A stretch of 64,000 bases of DNA, taken from Clostridia bacterium. Its GTDB lineage: Bacteria > Bacillota > Clostridia > Christensenellales > Borkfalkiaceae. The position numbers were made by a program, and so were the translations under genes. Below are positions 16,332-28,572 of the stretch, one piece after another (within the stretch, counting starts at the first letter, position 1; every line of letters starts with the position of its first letter). The DNA is taken from the NCBI GenBank assembly GCA_017623605.1, contig JAGAOR010000015.1:1-64000 (forward strand), given 5' to 3'. Below the pieces are notes generated by a model. That model did not search any database and had not been told where the DNA came from. It saw nothing but the letters and a program-made list of their open reading frames with translations.

Positions 16332-17990
16332 ATGAAAAACAATCAAAAATACGTAAAACAATATTTCGAGCCACACGGCGTTACGATGGATTGGACGAAA
16401 AAATCGGCGATTGAAAAGCCGCCGATTTGGTGTAGCGTCGATCTTCGCGACGGCAACCAAGCCTTGATTATTCCTATGAGTCTTGAAGAGAAGCTGGAAT
16501 TTTTCAAATTACTTTGCAAAATAGGCTTCAAGGAAATCGAAGTGGGCTTTCCCGCGGCGAGCGAAACGGAATACGAATTTTGCCGCACGATTATCGAGCA
16601 GAATTTAATCCCCGACGACGTAACCATTCAGGTTTTAACGCAATCGCGCGAGCATATTATCGCCAAAACGTTCGAAGCGATCAAGGGCGCAAAGCACGCG
16701 ATCGTGCATCTTTATAATTCCACGTCCGTGGCGCAGCGCGAGCAGGTGTTCAAGCGGGAAAAACAGGAGATTGTCGATATTGCCGTGTTCGGCGCGAAGC
16801 TTTGCAAGGAGTATCGCGAAAAGGCGGAGGGGAAGATTACCTTTGAATATTCCCCCGAAAGTTTCACGGGTACAGAGCCTGAATTTGCAGCGGAAATTTG
16901 TAACGCCGTTTTGGATATATGGCAGCCTACGGCAGAAGATAAGGCGATTATCAATTTGCCCGTAACCGTTTCTCATTCTATGCCGCACGTGTACGCAAAC
17001 CAAGTGGAATATATGTGCAAGAATTTGAAAAACCGCGAAAACGTGATCATTTCCTTGCACCCGCATAACGACAGAGGTTGCGCGGTGGCGGATAGTGAAA
17101 TGGGCTTGCTTGCAGGGGGCGATCGCATTGAGGGTACGCTCTTTGGCAACGGTGAGCGCACGGGGAACGTCGATATTGTAACGCTTGCTTTGAATATGTA
17201 TTCGCAGGGAATTGATCCCAAGCTTGATTTTTCCGATCTGCCGAGCATTACCTCGGTATACGAGCGGGTAACGCGAATGAAAGTGAGCGACAGACAGCCA
17301 TATAGCGGCGCGCTCGTGTTCGCGGCGTTTTCGGGCTCGCATCAGGACGCGATTGCAAAGGGTATGAAATACCGCGAGCAGCGGGGCTTAAACACTTGGA
17401 CCGTGCCCTATCTACCCCTTGATCCCGCGGACGTGGGCAGAGTATACGAGGCGGACGTGATCCGAATCAATTCACAATCGGGCAAGGGCGGTATTGGATA
17501 CGTTCTCGAAACGCAATTCAAACTCGTGTTGCCGCCGAAAATGCGCGAGCAATTCGGTTACCACGTGAAGAGTATTTCCGATCACGCGCATAAGGAATTA
17601 TCGCCAAACGAGGTATACGATATTTTCTTGCGTGATTTCGTTAATCTCACCGATAAGCTCAACGTGCTGGAAGCGGGGTATCAGGAAATTGCGCCTGATC
17701 GACTCAAAGGCAAGATCGTGATCGAGTATAACGGCGAGGCGACTACCGTCGAGGTGGAGGGTAACGGACGACTCGATTGTGTGAATACGGCGATTCACAA
17801 AGTTACGGGTTGCGATTACGTTTTGGAAAACTACGTAGAGCACGCGCTCGAAGAAAAATCCTCGTCCAAAGCCGCTTCTTACGTTTGCATTACGTCGAAC
17901 GGCAAGAGCTTCTGGGGAACGGGTATTCATAGCGACATTATGACGTCGTCGGTGAAAGCACTCGTTTCGGCAGTGAACAGAATGTTATAA
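16332..17990 (+). CDS. leuA: 2-isopropylmalate synthase
   Basis: LeuA condenses acetyl-CoA with 2-oxoisovalerate, the first step of leucine synthesis. At 552 aa it is the longer LeuA type. The TIM-barrel catalytic parts are clear: WCSVDLRDGNQAL near residue 35, HPHNDRG near residue 237 and GNGERTGNVD near residue 270. The C-terminal allosteric domain follows from about residue 430. AAGGAAAGG precedes the ATG. It is the first gene under the T-box. Confidence 0.96.
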   Translation: MKNNQKYVKQYFEPHGVTMDWTKKSAIEKPPIWCSVDLRDGNQALIIPMSLEEKLEFFKLLCKIGFKEIEVGFPAASETEYEFCRTIIEQNLIPDDVTIQVLTQSREHIIAKTFEAIKGAKHAIVHLYNSTSVAQREQVFKREKQEIVDIAVFGAKLCKEYREKAEGKITFEYSPESFTGTEPEFAAEICNAVLDIWQPTAEDKAIINLPVTVSHSMPHVYANQVEYMCKNLKNRENVIISLHPHNDRGCAVADSEMGLLAGGDRIEGTLFGNGERTGNVDIVTLALNMYSQGIDPKLDFSDLPSITSVYERVTRMKVSDRQPYSGALVFAAFSGSHQDAIAKGMKYREQRGLNTWTVPYLPLDPADVGRVYEADVIRINSQSGKGGIGYVLETQFKLVLPPKMREQFGYHVKSISDHAHKELSPNEVYDIFLRDFVNLTDKLNVLEAGYQEIAPDRLKGKIVIEYNGEATTVEVEGNGRLDCVNTAIHKVTGCDYVLENYVEHALEEKSSSKAASYVCITSNGKSFWGTGIHSDIMTSSVKALVSAVNRML

Positions 17991-18004
17991 GGAGAACGAA
18001 AAAT

Positions 18005-19684
18005 ATGATATTAAACGGAGCGCAAATTTTGGTGGAAACGCTGATCGAGCAGGGCGTTACCGACGTGTTCGGTTACCCCGGCGGTCAGGTGATCAATATT
18101 TACGACGCATTATATGAATACAAAGACAAAATCAATCACGTGTTGACGGCGCACGAGCAGGGCGCGTCGCACGCGGCGGACGGGTATTCCCGCGCGACGG
18201 GTAAGGTGGGCGTTTGTATTGCAACCAGCGGACCGGGCGCGACCAATCTCGTTACGGGTATTGCAACCGCTATGCTCGATTCAATCCCCCTCGTGGCAAT
18301 TACGGGCAACGTGCCTAATTCCTTGATTGGAAAGGACAGCTTCCAAGAGATCGACATTACGGGCGTAACGATGCCGATCACTAAACACAATTTCTTCGTG
18401 AAAAAGATCGAAGATCTTGCGCCTACGCTTCGGCAAGCCTTTTCGATTGCAAAATCGGGCAGACCTGGACCTGTACTCGTCGATATTCCCAAGGACGTGC
18501 AGGTTGGCAAGTGTGAATTTACCGCGCAGGGCGTAGTGGAAAAAAAGCCTCTGCCCAAAGTGAAAGAAGAACGTATCGACGAAGCGGTGAAGCTGATTAA
18601 CGAGGCGAGCCGCCCGTATATCTACGTCGGCGGCGGCGCGGCAGGGCTTGGAATGGGCAAGGAGATCGTGGCGTTTGCCGAAAAGATCGACGCGGCGATC
18701 GGGTGCTCGTTTATGGGACTTTCCGCCGTACCGCAAGAGAGTGAAAGATTTCTCGGTATGCAGGGTATGCACGGGCATTACGCTTCTTCTATGTCGCAAA
18801 ACGAAGCAGATTTGATTTTGGCGATCGGCGTGCGCTTTTCCGACCGCGCGACGGGCAACGTTTCCAAATTTGCTAAAAAGAGTAAGATCGTGCAGCTCGA
18901 TCCCGATTCCGCGGAAATCAACAAGAACGTACACGTAGACTTGGGGCTCGTCGGGGATATTTACGATTCCTTTAAGCGGATCTCGGAAAAATGCGTAGAA
19001 AAGAGCAATCCTGCGTGGTTGGATCGGGTGCGGGAGCTGAAACAAGAAGAGCTTGCGTTTGAGGCAGAGATTGCGGCAGCGGACGGCGCGCCGCTTACGC
19101 CTAAACAGGTTTTTGATATTATCAACGAAGAAAAATTGCCTGCTTCCGTGATTACTACCGACGTTGGACAACACCAAATGTGGACGGCGCAATACGTGCA
19201 ATTCGATAAAGCGCGGCGTTGGGTGTCGAGCGGGGGGCTTGGTACGATGGGCTTTGGGCTCGGCGCGGCAATGGGCGCGTACGTGGCGACGAAAGATCCC
19301 ACGATCTTGATTACGGGCGACGGGAGCTTCGGTATGAATTTGAACGAGCTCGCTACCGCCGTTACCTATAAAATGCCGATCGTGATCGTTTTGATGAACA
19401 ACGGTGTTTTGGGTATGGTGCGGCAATGGCAAACCCTCTTTTTCGGGAAACGGTATTCGAACACCGTTTTGGAAAGAAAAACCGATTTCGTTAAGCTTGC
19501 ACAGGCGTTCGGCGCAGAGGGGTATCTTGCGGAAACGCCGATCGAATTTAGAAAGGCGTTCCAAAAAGCCGTGAAGGCAAACGGTCCCGTCGTGATCGAC
19601 GTGCGCATTGATAAGGACGAATTCGTACTTCCTATGCTTCCTCCCGGCGGCGCGATCGACGATATTATTACGAAGGTGAAATAA
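18005..19684 (+). CDS. ilvB: Acetolactate synthase, large subunit
   Basis: The thiamine-diphosphate enzyme that makes acetolactate or acetohydroxybutyrate. The 559-aa protein has the catalytic Glu in LTAHEQGASHAADGYSR, the FAD region, and the ThDP motif GDGSFGMNLNEL...NNGVLGMV near residues 438-475. AAGGAG sits before ATG 18005. It is followed 10 bases later by the small subunit. Confidence 0.96.
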   Translation: MILNGAQILVETLIEQGVTDVFGYPGGQVINIYDALYEYKDKINHVLTAHEQGASHAADGYSRATGKVGVCIATSGPGATNLVTGIATAMLDSIPLVAITGNVPNSLIGKDSFQEIDITGVTMPITKHNFFVKKIEDLAPTLRQAFSIAKSGRPGPVLVDIPKDVQVGKCEFTAQGVVEKKPLPKVKEERIDEAVKLINEASRPYIYVGGGAAGLGMGKEIVAFAEKIDAAIGCSFMGLSAVPQESERFLGMQGMHGHYASSMSQNEADLILAIGVRFSDRATGNVSKFAKKSKIVQLDPDSAEINKNVHVDLGLVGDIYDSFKRISEKCVEKSNPAWLDRVRELKQEELAFEAEIAAADGAPLTPKQVFDIINEEKLPASVITTDVGQHQMWTAQYVQFDKARRWVSSGGLGTMGFGLGAAMGAYVATKDPTILITGDGSFGMNLNELATAVTYKMPIVIVLMNNGVLGMVRQWQTLFFGKRYSNTVLERKTDFVKLAQAFGAEGYLAETPIEFRKAFQKAVKANGPVVIDVRIDKDEFVLPMLPPGGAIDDIITKVK

Positions 19685-19694
19685 GGAGGGTTAA

Positions 19695-21234
<1,540 letters not shown>

Positions 21235-21250
21235 GTTGGCAAGGCTATGC

Positions 21251-21453
21251 GTGAATTGAACGCTTTGCGTTCGTGAATTGATTGGAGCAATCGTGAATTG
21301 AAAACCTGACGGTTTTCGTGAATTGAAACGCTTCGCGTTTCGTTATGGAATGATTGCCACAACGCACGCCCAAGGCGTGCAATTCATAGAGCGTTAGCGA
21401 AAATTCACGCGCCGTAAGGCGCAATTCACGCAAGACAACGTCTTGCAATTCAC
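21251..21453. repeat. Array of small hairpins spaced by GTGAATTG / CAATTCAC
   Basis: The left half has four GTGAATTG words (21251, 21273, 21293, 21318), each followed by a small hairpin such as GAACGC-TTT-GCGTTC. The right half has the reverse: hairpins such as GCAAGAC-AAC-GTCTTGC each followed by CAATTCAC or a close variant (21380, 21401, 21422, 21446). The whole is therefore one large imperfect palindrome made of seven or more stem-loops, lying between ilvC and ilvD. A shorter relative is at 63614-63700. Confidence 0.8.
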
Positions 21454-21471
21454 TTTTAAGGACAACGAATT

Positions 21472-23133
21472 ATGATAAAAGACACAATCGTAGACGGATT
21501 TCAAAACGCACCGCACAGATCGCTTTATCACGCGCTCGGGCTTACGGAAGAGGAACAATCTCGCCCTTTGATCGGGATCGTTTCTTCGTATAACGAGATC
21601 GTGCCGGGGCATATCAACCTTGATAAAATCGCACAGGCGGTTAAGCTTGGTGTGGCTATGGCTGGCGGTACGCCCATTATGTTCCCCGCAATCACCGTAT
21701 GCGACGGGATCGCTATGGGGCATAAGGGTATGAAATATTCCCTCGTAACCCGCGATCTGATCGCCGATTCTACCGAGGCTATGACGCTCGCGCACGGCTT
21801 CGACGGGCTCGTGATGATCCCGAATTGCGACAAGAACGTGCCCGGGCTTTTAATGGCGGCGGCAAGGCTGAACATTCCCACCGTGTTCGTGAGCGGCGGG
21901 CCTATGCTTGCAGGAAAAGTGGGCGGTAAAAAACGCTCGCTTTCAAGTATGTTTGAAGCCGTCGGCGCGTACACCGCGGGCAAGATCGACGAAAAGGGCT
22001 TGACGGAATTTGAGAAAAAAGTTTGCCCGACGTGCGGCTCGTGCTCGGGTATGTATACGGCAAATTCTATGAACTGTTTGACCGAAGTTTTGGGTATGGG
22101 ACTCAAGGGTAACGGTACGATCCCTGCCGTGTATTCGGCGCGGATCGAGCTTGCCAAGCACGCGGGTATGCAGGTTATGGAGCTTGTGAAAAAGAATATC
22201 CGCCCCCGCGATATTATGACGGCGGCGGCGATTAAAAACGCGATCACCGCAGACATGGCCCTCGGTTGTTCGACGAACAGTATGTTGCACCTGCCCGCGA
22301 TTGCGAACGAATGTGGCGTGAAATTCGATTTGGACGAAGTGAACGCGATTAGCGAAAAAACTCCGAATTTGTGCCACCTTGCTCCCGCAGGTCCGACGTA
22401 TATGGAAGATCTGAACGAGGCGGGCGGGGTGTACGCCGTGCTCAAAGAGCTCGACGCGCTCAATCTTATTGATACAAGCGTTCTTACCTGCACGGGAAAA
22501 ACGCTCGGAGAAAATATCGCGGACGTGGAAAATTTGGATACGGAAGTGATTAGAAAACCTGAAAACGCGTTCGGCAAAACGGGTGGTATCGCCGTTTTGA
22601 AGGGCAATCTTGCGCCCGACGGGTGCGTGGTGAAACGCGCGGCGGTTGCGAGCGAAATGCTCGTGCACGAAGGTCCTGCGCGTGTGTTTGAAAGCGAAGA
22701 GGAATGTATTGCGGCAATTTATGCAGGCAAGATCGTAAAGGGCGACGTGGTGGTGATCCGCTACGAAGGTCCTGCGGGTGGTCCTGGTATGCGCGAAATG
22801 CTTTCGCCTACCTCCGCGATCGCAGGTATGGGCTTGGATAAAGACGTCGCACTCATCACTGACGGTAGATTTTCGGGCGCGACTCGCGGCGCGTCGATCG
22901 GACACGTTTCCCCCGAAGCCGTTTCGGGCGGTACGATCGCCTACGTCAAGGACGGCGATTTGATCGCAATCGACATTCCGAATTATAAAATTGAGCTCAA
23001 AGTTTCGGACGAAGAGCTTGCAAAGCGGAAAGCGGAAATGCCTATCAAGAAAAAACAAGTGAGCGGGTATTTAAAACGGTATGCCGAGCAAGTGAGCTCT
23101 GCCGACAAGGGCGCGATTATTAACCGCTTATAA
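21472..23133 (+). CDS. ilvD: Dihydroxy-acid dehydratase
   Basis: IlvD dehydrates 2,3-dihydroxy acids to the 2-oxo acids of valine and isoleucine. The 553-aa protein contains the iron-sulfur ligand regions [14 protein letters not shown] and [18 protein letters not shown], and the C-terminal [10 protein letters not shown]...GHVSPEA block. The start is supported by AAGGA 10 bases upstream, just after the hairpin array. A structured repeat follows it before leuC. Confidence 0.96.
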   Translation: MIKDTIVDGFQNAPHRSLYHALGLTEEEQSRPLIGIVSSYNEIVPGHINLDKIAQAVKLGVAMAGGTPIMFPAITVCDGIAMGHKGMKYSLVTRDLIADSTEAMTLAHGFDGLVMIPNCDKNVPGLLMAAARLNIPTVFVSGGPMLAGKVGGKKRSLSSMFEAVGAYTAGKIDEKGLTEFEKKVCPTCGSCSGMYTANSMNCLTEVLGMGLKGNGTIPAVYSARIELAKHAGMQVMELVKKNIRPRDIMTAAAIKNAITADMALGCSTNSMLHLPAIANECGVKFDLDEVNAISEKTPNLCHLAPAGPTYMEDLNEAGGVYAVLKELDALNLIDTSVLTCTGKTLGENIADVENLDTEVIRKPENAFGKTGGIAVLKGNLAPDGCVVKRAAVASEMLVHEGPARVFESEEECIAAIYAGKIVKGDVVVIRYEGPAGGPGMREMLSPTSAIAGMGLDKDVALITDGRFSGATRGASIGHVSPEAVSGGTIAYVKDGDLIAIDIPNYKIELKVSDEELAKRKAEMPIKKKQVSGYLKRYAEQVSSADKGAIINRL

Positions 23134-23138
23134 TAGCC

Positions 23139-23260
23139 AAAACGCGTATATACGTCGCAATGCTTCGTCAGGCTTGCGTTTTTCCTTGCTCGTTTACGAG
23201 AAGTAAACGTCCCGTTGGGAAAGCCGCGCCTTTCTTGCCTTGCTCGTATCTCCGCGTTTT
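23139..23260. repeat. AACGCG-type structured intergenic repeat, full copy
   Basis: Starts AAAACGCGTATATACGTCGC and ends TCTCCGCGTTTT, so the outer 12-14 bases are inverted. The centre has a GTTTAC...GTAAAC hairpin in CTTGCTCGTTTACGAG and then GCCTTGCTCG. It lies between ilvD and leuC in the same direction as the copy at 15804-15919. Confidence 0.6.
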
Positions 23261-23309
23261 AACGGTAGACAAAAATTATAAATATTACAACAAAGAAGGA
23301 AATTGAACT

Positions 23310-24575
23310 ATGTCAATGACAATGACGCAAAAAATTCTCGCGGCAAAGGCGGGACTTGAAAAGGTGGAAGCGGGGCAGCTCGTGCTCGTGAGTCTCGATC
23401 GGGTACTTGGCAACGATATTACCTCGCCCGTCGCGATTCGTGAATTTGAAAAGCTTGGCGCGTCCACCGTTTACGATAAAGACAAGGTTACGATGGTTAT
23501 GGACCATTTCGCGCCGAATAAGGACATCAAAGCCGCAACGCAATGTAAAATGTGCCGCGATTTTTGCGACAAGCACGACGTTACGCATTTTTACGACGTC
23601 GGACAAATGGGTATTGAGCACGCTTTACTTCCTGAAAAGGGGCTCGTTCTCCCTGGGGACGTCGTGATCGGCGCGGATTCCCATACCTGCACCTACGGCG
23701 CGCTCGGCGCGTTCTCAACGGGCGTTGGCTCGACGGATATGGCGTGCGGTATGGCAACGGGTAAGGCTTGGTTTAAAGTGCCCGCCGCGATCAAATTCGT
23801 ACTCAAAGGCAAACTCAATCAATACGTGTCGGGAAAAGACGTCATCTTACATATTATCGGTAAGATTGGCGTGGACGGCGCGCTCTATAAATCTATGGAA
23901 TTCGTCGGCGAGGGCGTGAAAGCTTTAACCGTTTACGATCGGCTTACGATTTCGAATATGGCGATTGAAGCGGGGGCGAAAAACGGTATTTTTGAGGTGG
24001 ACGAGCAAACGATCGAATACGTGAAAGCGCGCTCTAACCGCGAATTTACCGTGTATAAAGCGGACGAGGACGCAATCTACGACGCGGTTTATGAAATTGA
24101 TTTGTCTGAAATTAAGTCTACCGTGGCATTCCCGCATTTGCCTGAAAACACCAAGACGTTCGACGAGATTGGGAACGTGCCCATTGATCAGGTGGTGATC
24201 GGCTCGTGTACGAACGGACATTATAAAGACCTCGCAGAAGCTGCGGAAATTTTTAAAGGGAAAAAGGTGGCAAAGCGCGTGCGCGCGATCGTCATTCCCG
24301 CAACCCAAGATATTTATATGCAAGCGGTAGAAAACGGGCTTGTGAAAATATTCATTGAGGCGGGTTGTATCGTTTCCACACCGACTTGCGGACCTTGCCT
24401 TGGCGGGTATATGGGGATTTTGGCGGCAGGTGAACGCGCCGTGGCTACCACGAATCGGAATTTCGTAGGGCGTATGGGACACGTCGAATCGGAAGTATAT
24501 TTGGCTTCGCCCGCGGTGGCGGCGGCGAGCGCGATTGCAGGGAGAATTGCTTCTCCTACGGAGGTAATGCAATGA
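23310..24575 (+). CDS. leuC: 3-isopropylmalate dehydratase, large subunit
   Basis: The aconitase-family subunit that, with LeuD, isomerises isopropylmalate. The 421-aa protein is the shorter, bacterial/archaeal LeuC2-like type. It has [21 protein letters not shown] and the three cluster cysteines in IGSCTNG and [10 protein letters not shown]. The stop overlaps leuD (ATGA), so the subunits are translated together. Confidence 0.95.
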   Translation: MSMTMTQKILAAKAGLEKVEAGQLVLVSLDRVLGNDITSPVAIREFEKLGASTVYDKDKVTMVMDHFAPNKDIKAATQCKMCRDFCDKHDVTHFYDVGQMGIEHALLPEKGLVLPGDVVIGADSHTCTYGALGAFSTGVGSTDMACGMATGKAWFKVPAAIKFVLKGKLNQYVSGKDVILHIIGKIGVDGALYKSMEFVGEGVKALTVYDRLTISNMAIEAGAKNGIFEVDEQTIEYVKARSNREFTVYKADEDAIYDAVYEIDLSEIKSTVAFPHLPENTKTFDEIGNVPIDQVVIGSCTNGHYKDLAEAAEIFKGKKVAKRVRAIVIPATQDIYMQAVENGLVKIFIEAGCIVSTPTCGPCLGGYMGILAAGERAVATTNRNFVGRMGHVESEVYLASPAVAAASAIAGRIASPTEVMQ

Positions 24576-25066
24576 AATTTCAAGGAAAAACAATCAAATA
24601 CGGCGACAACGTCGATACCGACGTAATTATTCCTGCGCGGTATCTTAACACGATTGACAAAAAGGAGCTTGCCTCCCATTGTATGGAAGACATTGACAAG
24701 GATTTCGTGAAAAAGGTGCAAGCGGGCGATATTATGGTGGCGGGCTACAATTTTGGTTGCGGTTCGTCGCGCGAGCACGCGCCTATTGCGATCAAGGAAA
24801 GCGGCATCTCGCTCGTGATCGCAAGAAGTTTTGCGCGTATTTTTTACCGCAATTCGATCAATATCGGGCTTGCCATTTTGGAATGTTCGGAAGCCGTAGA
24901 CGGCATTTCCGAGGGCGATCTCGTCGAGGCGGATTTGGATAACGGCGTGATCTATAACAAAACGACGGGTAAGAGTTTTAAAACGCAACCTTTCCCCGAA
25001 TTTATTCAAAATATCATTTCTGGCGGTGGTTTAGTGGAAAGTATTAAGGCAGGGATAATCAAATGA
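24572..25066 (+). CDS. leuD: 3-isopropylmalate dehydratase, small subunit
   Basis: The 164-aa swivel-domain partner of LeuC. The signature is [19 protein letters not shown] near residue 52, with [14 protein letters not shown] at the N terminus. It overlaps leuC on the left and leuB on the right by 4 bases each. Confidence 0.96.
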   Translation: MKFQGKTIKYGDNVDTDVIIPARYLNTIDKKELASHCMEDIDKDFVKKVQAGDIMVAGYNFGCGSSREHAPIAIKESGISLVIARSFARIFYRNSINIGLAILECSEAVDGISEGDLVEADLDNGVIYNKTTGKSFKTQPFPEFIQNIISGGGLVESIKAGIIK

Positions 25067-26136
25067 AACAATATAAAATCGGACTTTTACGCGGGGACGG
25101 AATCGGGCCTGAAATCGTGGATAGCGCGGTACGCGTGTTGGAAGCCGTGGGCAAAAAATATGATATTTCGTTCGCGTTCACGCCCTATTTGATCGGCGGC
25201 GCGGCGATTGATAGTTGCGGCGAGCCGCTTCCCAAAGAAACGATCGACGGGTGCTTGGCTTCGGACAGCGTACTTCTCGGCGCGGTGGGCGGACCGAAAT
25301 GGGATACGCTCCCCGGACATTTACGCCCTGAAAAGGCACTCCTTGGGATTCGCGCGGCAATGGGCTTGTTCACAAATTTGCGCCCTGCTAAGCTTTATCC
25401 CGCACTCAAAGACGAATGCCCGCTTCGTGCGGACATCGTGGAAAACGGCTTCGATATTATGATCGTGCGCGAGCTCACGGGAGGTATTTATTTCGGTGAG
25501 CGCGGATACCGCGAGGGTAAATACGGCGAGGAAGCGTTTGACACGGAAGCGTATAGCCGTATGGAAATCGAACGGATTGCGCGCGTGGCGTTTGAAACGG
25601 CGAGAAAGAGAAGAAAGAAATTGACGAGTATTGATAAAGCCAACGTTTTGGAAACTTCGCGGCTTTGGAGAAAAATCGTGCACGAGATCGCGGCGGAATA
25701 TCCCGACGTGGAGCTTTCCGATATGCTCGTCGATAACGCCGCTATGCAGCTCGTTCGCAATCCCTCGCAATTCGACGTGATCGTAACGAGTAATATGTTC
25801 GGCGACATTCTCTCCGACGAGGCTTCGCAAATTACCGGCTCGATCGGTATGCTGCCCTCCGCTTCTCTGTCGGGAGGAAGCAGGGGCTTATACGAGCCTA
25901 TTCACGGCTCTGCGCCCGATATTGCGGGGCAAAACAAAGCCAACCCGATCGCAACGATCCTGTCGGCGGCAATGATGCTTTTATATGCCTTTAACGAAAC
26001 GGAAGCCTCCGAGGCAATCGTATCTGCGGTGGACAAGGTGTTAAGCGAGGGCTACCGTACTGCCGATCTTGCGCGCGGCGGGGCTTGTGCTTTGTCTACG
26101 ACGGAGATGACGGATAAGATTATAGAACGCTTATGA
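25063..26136 (+). CDS. leuB: 3-isopropylmalate dehydrogenase
   Basis: LeuB oxidises and decarboxylates 3-isopropylmalate to 2-oxoisocaproate with NAD+. The 357-aa protein has [12 protein letters not shown] at residues 8-19, the substrate arginines in LRPAKLYP and [11 protein letters not shown], and the metal aspartates in [13 protein letters not shown]. The [14 protein letters not shown] cofactor loop is present. It is coupled by 4-base overlaps to leuD and to the ATPase gene that follows. Confidence 0.96.
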   Translation: MKQYKIGLLRGDGIGPEIVDSAVRVLEAVGKKYDISFAFTPYLIGGAAIDSCGEPLPKETIDGCLASDSVLLGAVGGPKWDTLPGHLRPEKALLGIRAAMGLFTNLRPAKLYPALKDECPLRADIVENGFDIMIVRELTGGIYFGERGYREGKYGEEAFDTEAYSRMEIERIARVAFETARKRRKKLTSIDKANVLETSRLWRKIVHEIAAEYPDVELSDMLVDNAAMQLVRNPSQFDVIVTSNMFGDILSDEASQITGSIGMLPSASLSGGSRGLYEPIHGSAPDIAGQNKANPIATILSAAMMLLYAFNETEASEAIVSAVDKVLSEGYRTADLARGGACALSTTEMTDKIIERL

Positions 26137-27314
26137 AAAACGGGAAATTGAAACAACTATACGAAAAGCTGTGCCTTGTGAGCGTGTTTATCGGCGTTTG
26201 GGAAAAACCACTCTTTCAAACGTTTGCGGCGTATTGCGAGGCGGAGGGAACGGAGAAAAAACGCGCCTACGCTCGTTTCGTTGCGGAAATTTACGTGGGC
26301 GGCGGAGCTTTTGCTCGGCTCGTGGAAACGTTGGTGTTCGAGGACGAGAACGTATATATCAAAGCGGCGGCAGATGAGAAAGAATGTCCTGCTTGCATCG
26401 TGGAAACGGCAAAAAAAGAATTGGAGCTATTTTCAGAATTTGCTTCGCTCACCCGCGCGGATTTTGCTTCGGATATGGAAATTCCCGAGGGCGAGCTTCC
26501 CGATTTTGAAGTGGTGAACGCATACCTGCCTACCTCCTATGAAAAAAGATTGCAAAACGTGGGAAAAGTGGGGTACGGCGTATTTTCTACCCGTGGTATG
26601 TTCCGCTTGTCCGACGAACAGAAGATCGAGCCGATTTTGAGCGCAGACAAGACGGAGATAGAAAAATTTATCGGCTACGAGGCGGAGCGGGAAAAGGTAA
26701 TGCAAAACACCCGTGCGTTCGTGGCGGGCAGACCTGCGGCAAACGTGCTTTTATACGGCGACGCGGGCACGGGTAAATCTTCCACCGTCAAAGCGGTGGC
26801 AAACGCGTTTTTTAGCGAGGGCGTCCGACTGATTGAGCTTAGAAAGGATCAACTTTCCTTTTTGCCGTACGTTATGGGTAAAATTGCGGGAAATCCGTTG
26901 AAATTTATCATTTTTATCGACGATCTTTCCTTTAATCGGAGCGACGATCATTTTAGTATGCTCAAAGCCGCGCTCGAGGGCTCGGCAAGCGCGAAAGCGG
27001 ATAACGCCGTGATCTACGCCACGAGCAACCGTAGGCACATTATTAAGGAAAGCTTTTCCGATCGCGACGGCGACGACGTGCATAGAAACGATACGCTTCA
27101 AGAAACGCTTTCTTTATCCGAACGCTTCGGCTTAACGGTGCTCTTTGCTAAACCCGATAAAAAACTGTATTTAGAGATCGTGGAGAGGCTCGCGGAGCGG
27201 TACACAATCGAAATTTCCAAGGCGGAGCTGTTCGAACGGGCAGAGGCGTTCGCGCTCAAAAAGGGTAGTCGTTCGGCGCGCTGCGCAGAACAATTTATAG
27301 AAAGCTTATTGTAA
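26133..27314 (+). CDS. DUF815-family AAA-type ATPase
   Basis: A 393-aa protein of the DUF815 family, whose cellular role is not established. The C-terminal half is an AAA-like ATPase: Walker A in [10 protein letters not shown] near residue 208, Walker B in [10 protein letters not shown] near residue 265, and the sensor region [11 protein letters not shown]. The N-terminal 190 residues are a family-specific helical region. It starts within the leuB stop codon, so it is co-expressed with leucine genes, though nothing else ties it to that pathway. Confidence 0.85.
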   Translation: MKNGKLKQLYEKLCLVSVFIGVWEKPLFQTFAAYCEAEGTEKKRAYARFVAEIYVGGGAFARLVETLVFEDENVYIKAAADEKECPACIVETAKKELELFSEFASLTRADFASDMEIPEGELPDFEVVNAYLPTSYEKRLQNVGKVGYGVFSTRGMFRLSDEQKIEPILSADKTEIEKFIGYEAEREKVMQNTRAFVAGRPAANVLLYGDAGTGKSSTVKAVANAFFSEGVRLIELRKDQLSFLPYVMGKIAGNPLKFIIFIDDLSFNRSDDHFSMLKAALEGSASAKADNAVIYATSNRRHIIKESFSDRDGDDVHRNDTLQETLSLSERFGLTVLFAKPDKKLYLEIVERLAERYTIEISKAELFERAEAFALKKGSRSARCAEQFIESLL

Positions 27315-27323
27315 ATAAGCGTA

Positions 27324-27341
27324 GCAGGTATTTGACGAACG
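27324..27341. repeat. 18-bp repeat GCAGGTATTTGACGAACG, copy 1
   Basis: This exact 18-mer occurs again at 30328-30345, where it extends the GGGGGCAGGT motif. Here it lies just before the ilvA ribosome site. Confidence 0.6.
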
Positions 27342-27358
27342 TAAAAAGAGGTGAGGAT

Positions 27359-28552
27359 ATGCTAACGATTGATAACGTATATCGGGCGCAAAACGCGCTC
27401 AAAGGCGTGGCGAGAAAAACGGACGTAATTTACGCGCCCAAGCTTTGTGAGGGCGTCGAGCTTTATTTAAAAACGGAAAATTTACAGGTTACCGGTTCGT
27501 TTAAGGTGCGCGGCGCGTATTATAAAATGAGCCGTTTAACGGCAGAGGAAAAGGCGAAAGGCGTGGTTGCTTGCTCGGCAGGAAATCACGCACAGGGCGT
27601 CGCGCTTGCCGCGCGAGAAAACGGCATTAAAGCGGTCATTTGCTTGCCCGACGGCGCGCCTATTTCCAAGGTTGAGGCGACGAAAAGTTACGGTGCAGAG
27701 GTTTGTTTAGTCGAGGGCGTATACGACGATGCGTATAACCGCGCACTTTCGCTTCGCGACGAGGAGGGGTATACGTTTTTGCACCCGTTCAACGACGAGG
27801 ACGTGATTGCGGGACAGGGTACGATTGCTTTGGAACTTGCCGAACAATTACCCGATCTCGACGCGGTCATCGTGCCGATCGGTGGTGGCGGACTTATTTC
27901 AGGTATTGCTTACACGATCAAAACCGTTAATCCGCGCGTGAAAGTGTACGGCGTAGAAGCTTCGGGCGCGGCGTCTATGAAAAACGCGATTTCGAAAGAA
28001 AAAATCGAGGAGCTTGCAAGCGTTTCGACGATTGCGGACGGTATTGCCGTGAAAAAGCCGGGGGAGCTTACCTACGAGCTTTGTAAAAAATACGTGGACG
28101 AGATCGTTACCGTTTCCGACGACGAGATTTCGGCGGCAATTCTCGCGCTGATGGAAAAGCATAAGCTCGTTACCGAGGGCGCGGGCGCGGTTGCCGTAGC
28201 GGCGGCTATGTTTGGAAAAATTGATCTCCAAGGTAAAAAGGCAGTGTGCGTACTTTCTGGCGGGAATATCGACGTTACTATTCTCTCGCGCGTGATTGAT
28301 CGCGGGCTTTTAATGGCGGGCAGAAGCTGTCATTTAACGCTTGAGCTCGTGGATAAACCGGGACAGCTGCAAAGCGTTTCGGAGATTATTGCAAGGCTCG
28401 GCGGGAACGTTACGGAGGTGCACCACGAGCGTGCGAGCGCGGGTTCGGACGTGAACGGTTGCTTTTTACGTATGAGCTTGGAAACGAGAAATTATGAGCA
28501 TATCACGCAGATTAAGAACGCCTTGCGCGCAGCGGGATTTAAGCTCGTATAA
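27359..28552 (+). CDS. ilvA: Threonine ammonia-lyase
   Basis: The PLP enzyme that turns threonine into 2-oxobutyrate, feeding isoleucine synthesis. From ATG 27359 the protein is 397 aa. The PLP lysine lies in TGSFKVRGA near residue 50, the phosphate loop in IGGGGLISGIA near residue 175, and a single ACT domain fills the last 75 residues (LELVDKPGQLQSV). An upstream in-frame TTG at 27332 is less likely; GAGGTGAGG lies before 27359. RidA, which clears the reactive enamine product, follows directly. Confidence 0.93.
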   Translation: MLTIDNVYRAQNALKGVARKTDVIYAPKLCEGVELYLKTENLQVTGSFKVRGAYYKMSRLTAEEKAKGVVACSAGNHAQGVALAARENGIKAVICLPDGAPISKVEATKSYGAEVCLVEGVYDDAYNRALSLRDEEGYTFLHPFNDEDVIAGQGTIALELAEQLPDLDAVIVPIGGGGLISGIAYTIKTVNPRVKVYGVEASGAASMKNAISKEKIEELASVSTIADGIAVKKPGELTYELCKKYVDEIVTVSDDEISAAILALMEKHKLVTEGAGAVAVAAAMFGKIDLQGKKAVCVLSGGNIDVTILSRVIDRGLLMAGRSCHLTLELVDKPGQLQSVSEIIARLGGNVTEVHHERASAGSDVNGCFLRMSLETRNYEHITQIKNALRAAGFKLV

Positions 28553-28572
28553 ATGTTAGGAGGATAAAAATA

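Noticed and set aside
18281..19564. Long minus-strand frame of 427 codons opposite ilvB
   Set aside because: It is a shadow of the GC-biased ilvB codons, with Arg/His-rich translation, no ribosome site and no recognisable domain. Similar shadows lie opposite leuA, ilvD, leuC and ffh.
21251..21453. CRISPR array
   Set aside because: Spacers are hairpins, units are only 20-25 bp, the repeat word flips orientation in the middle, and there are no cas genes.
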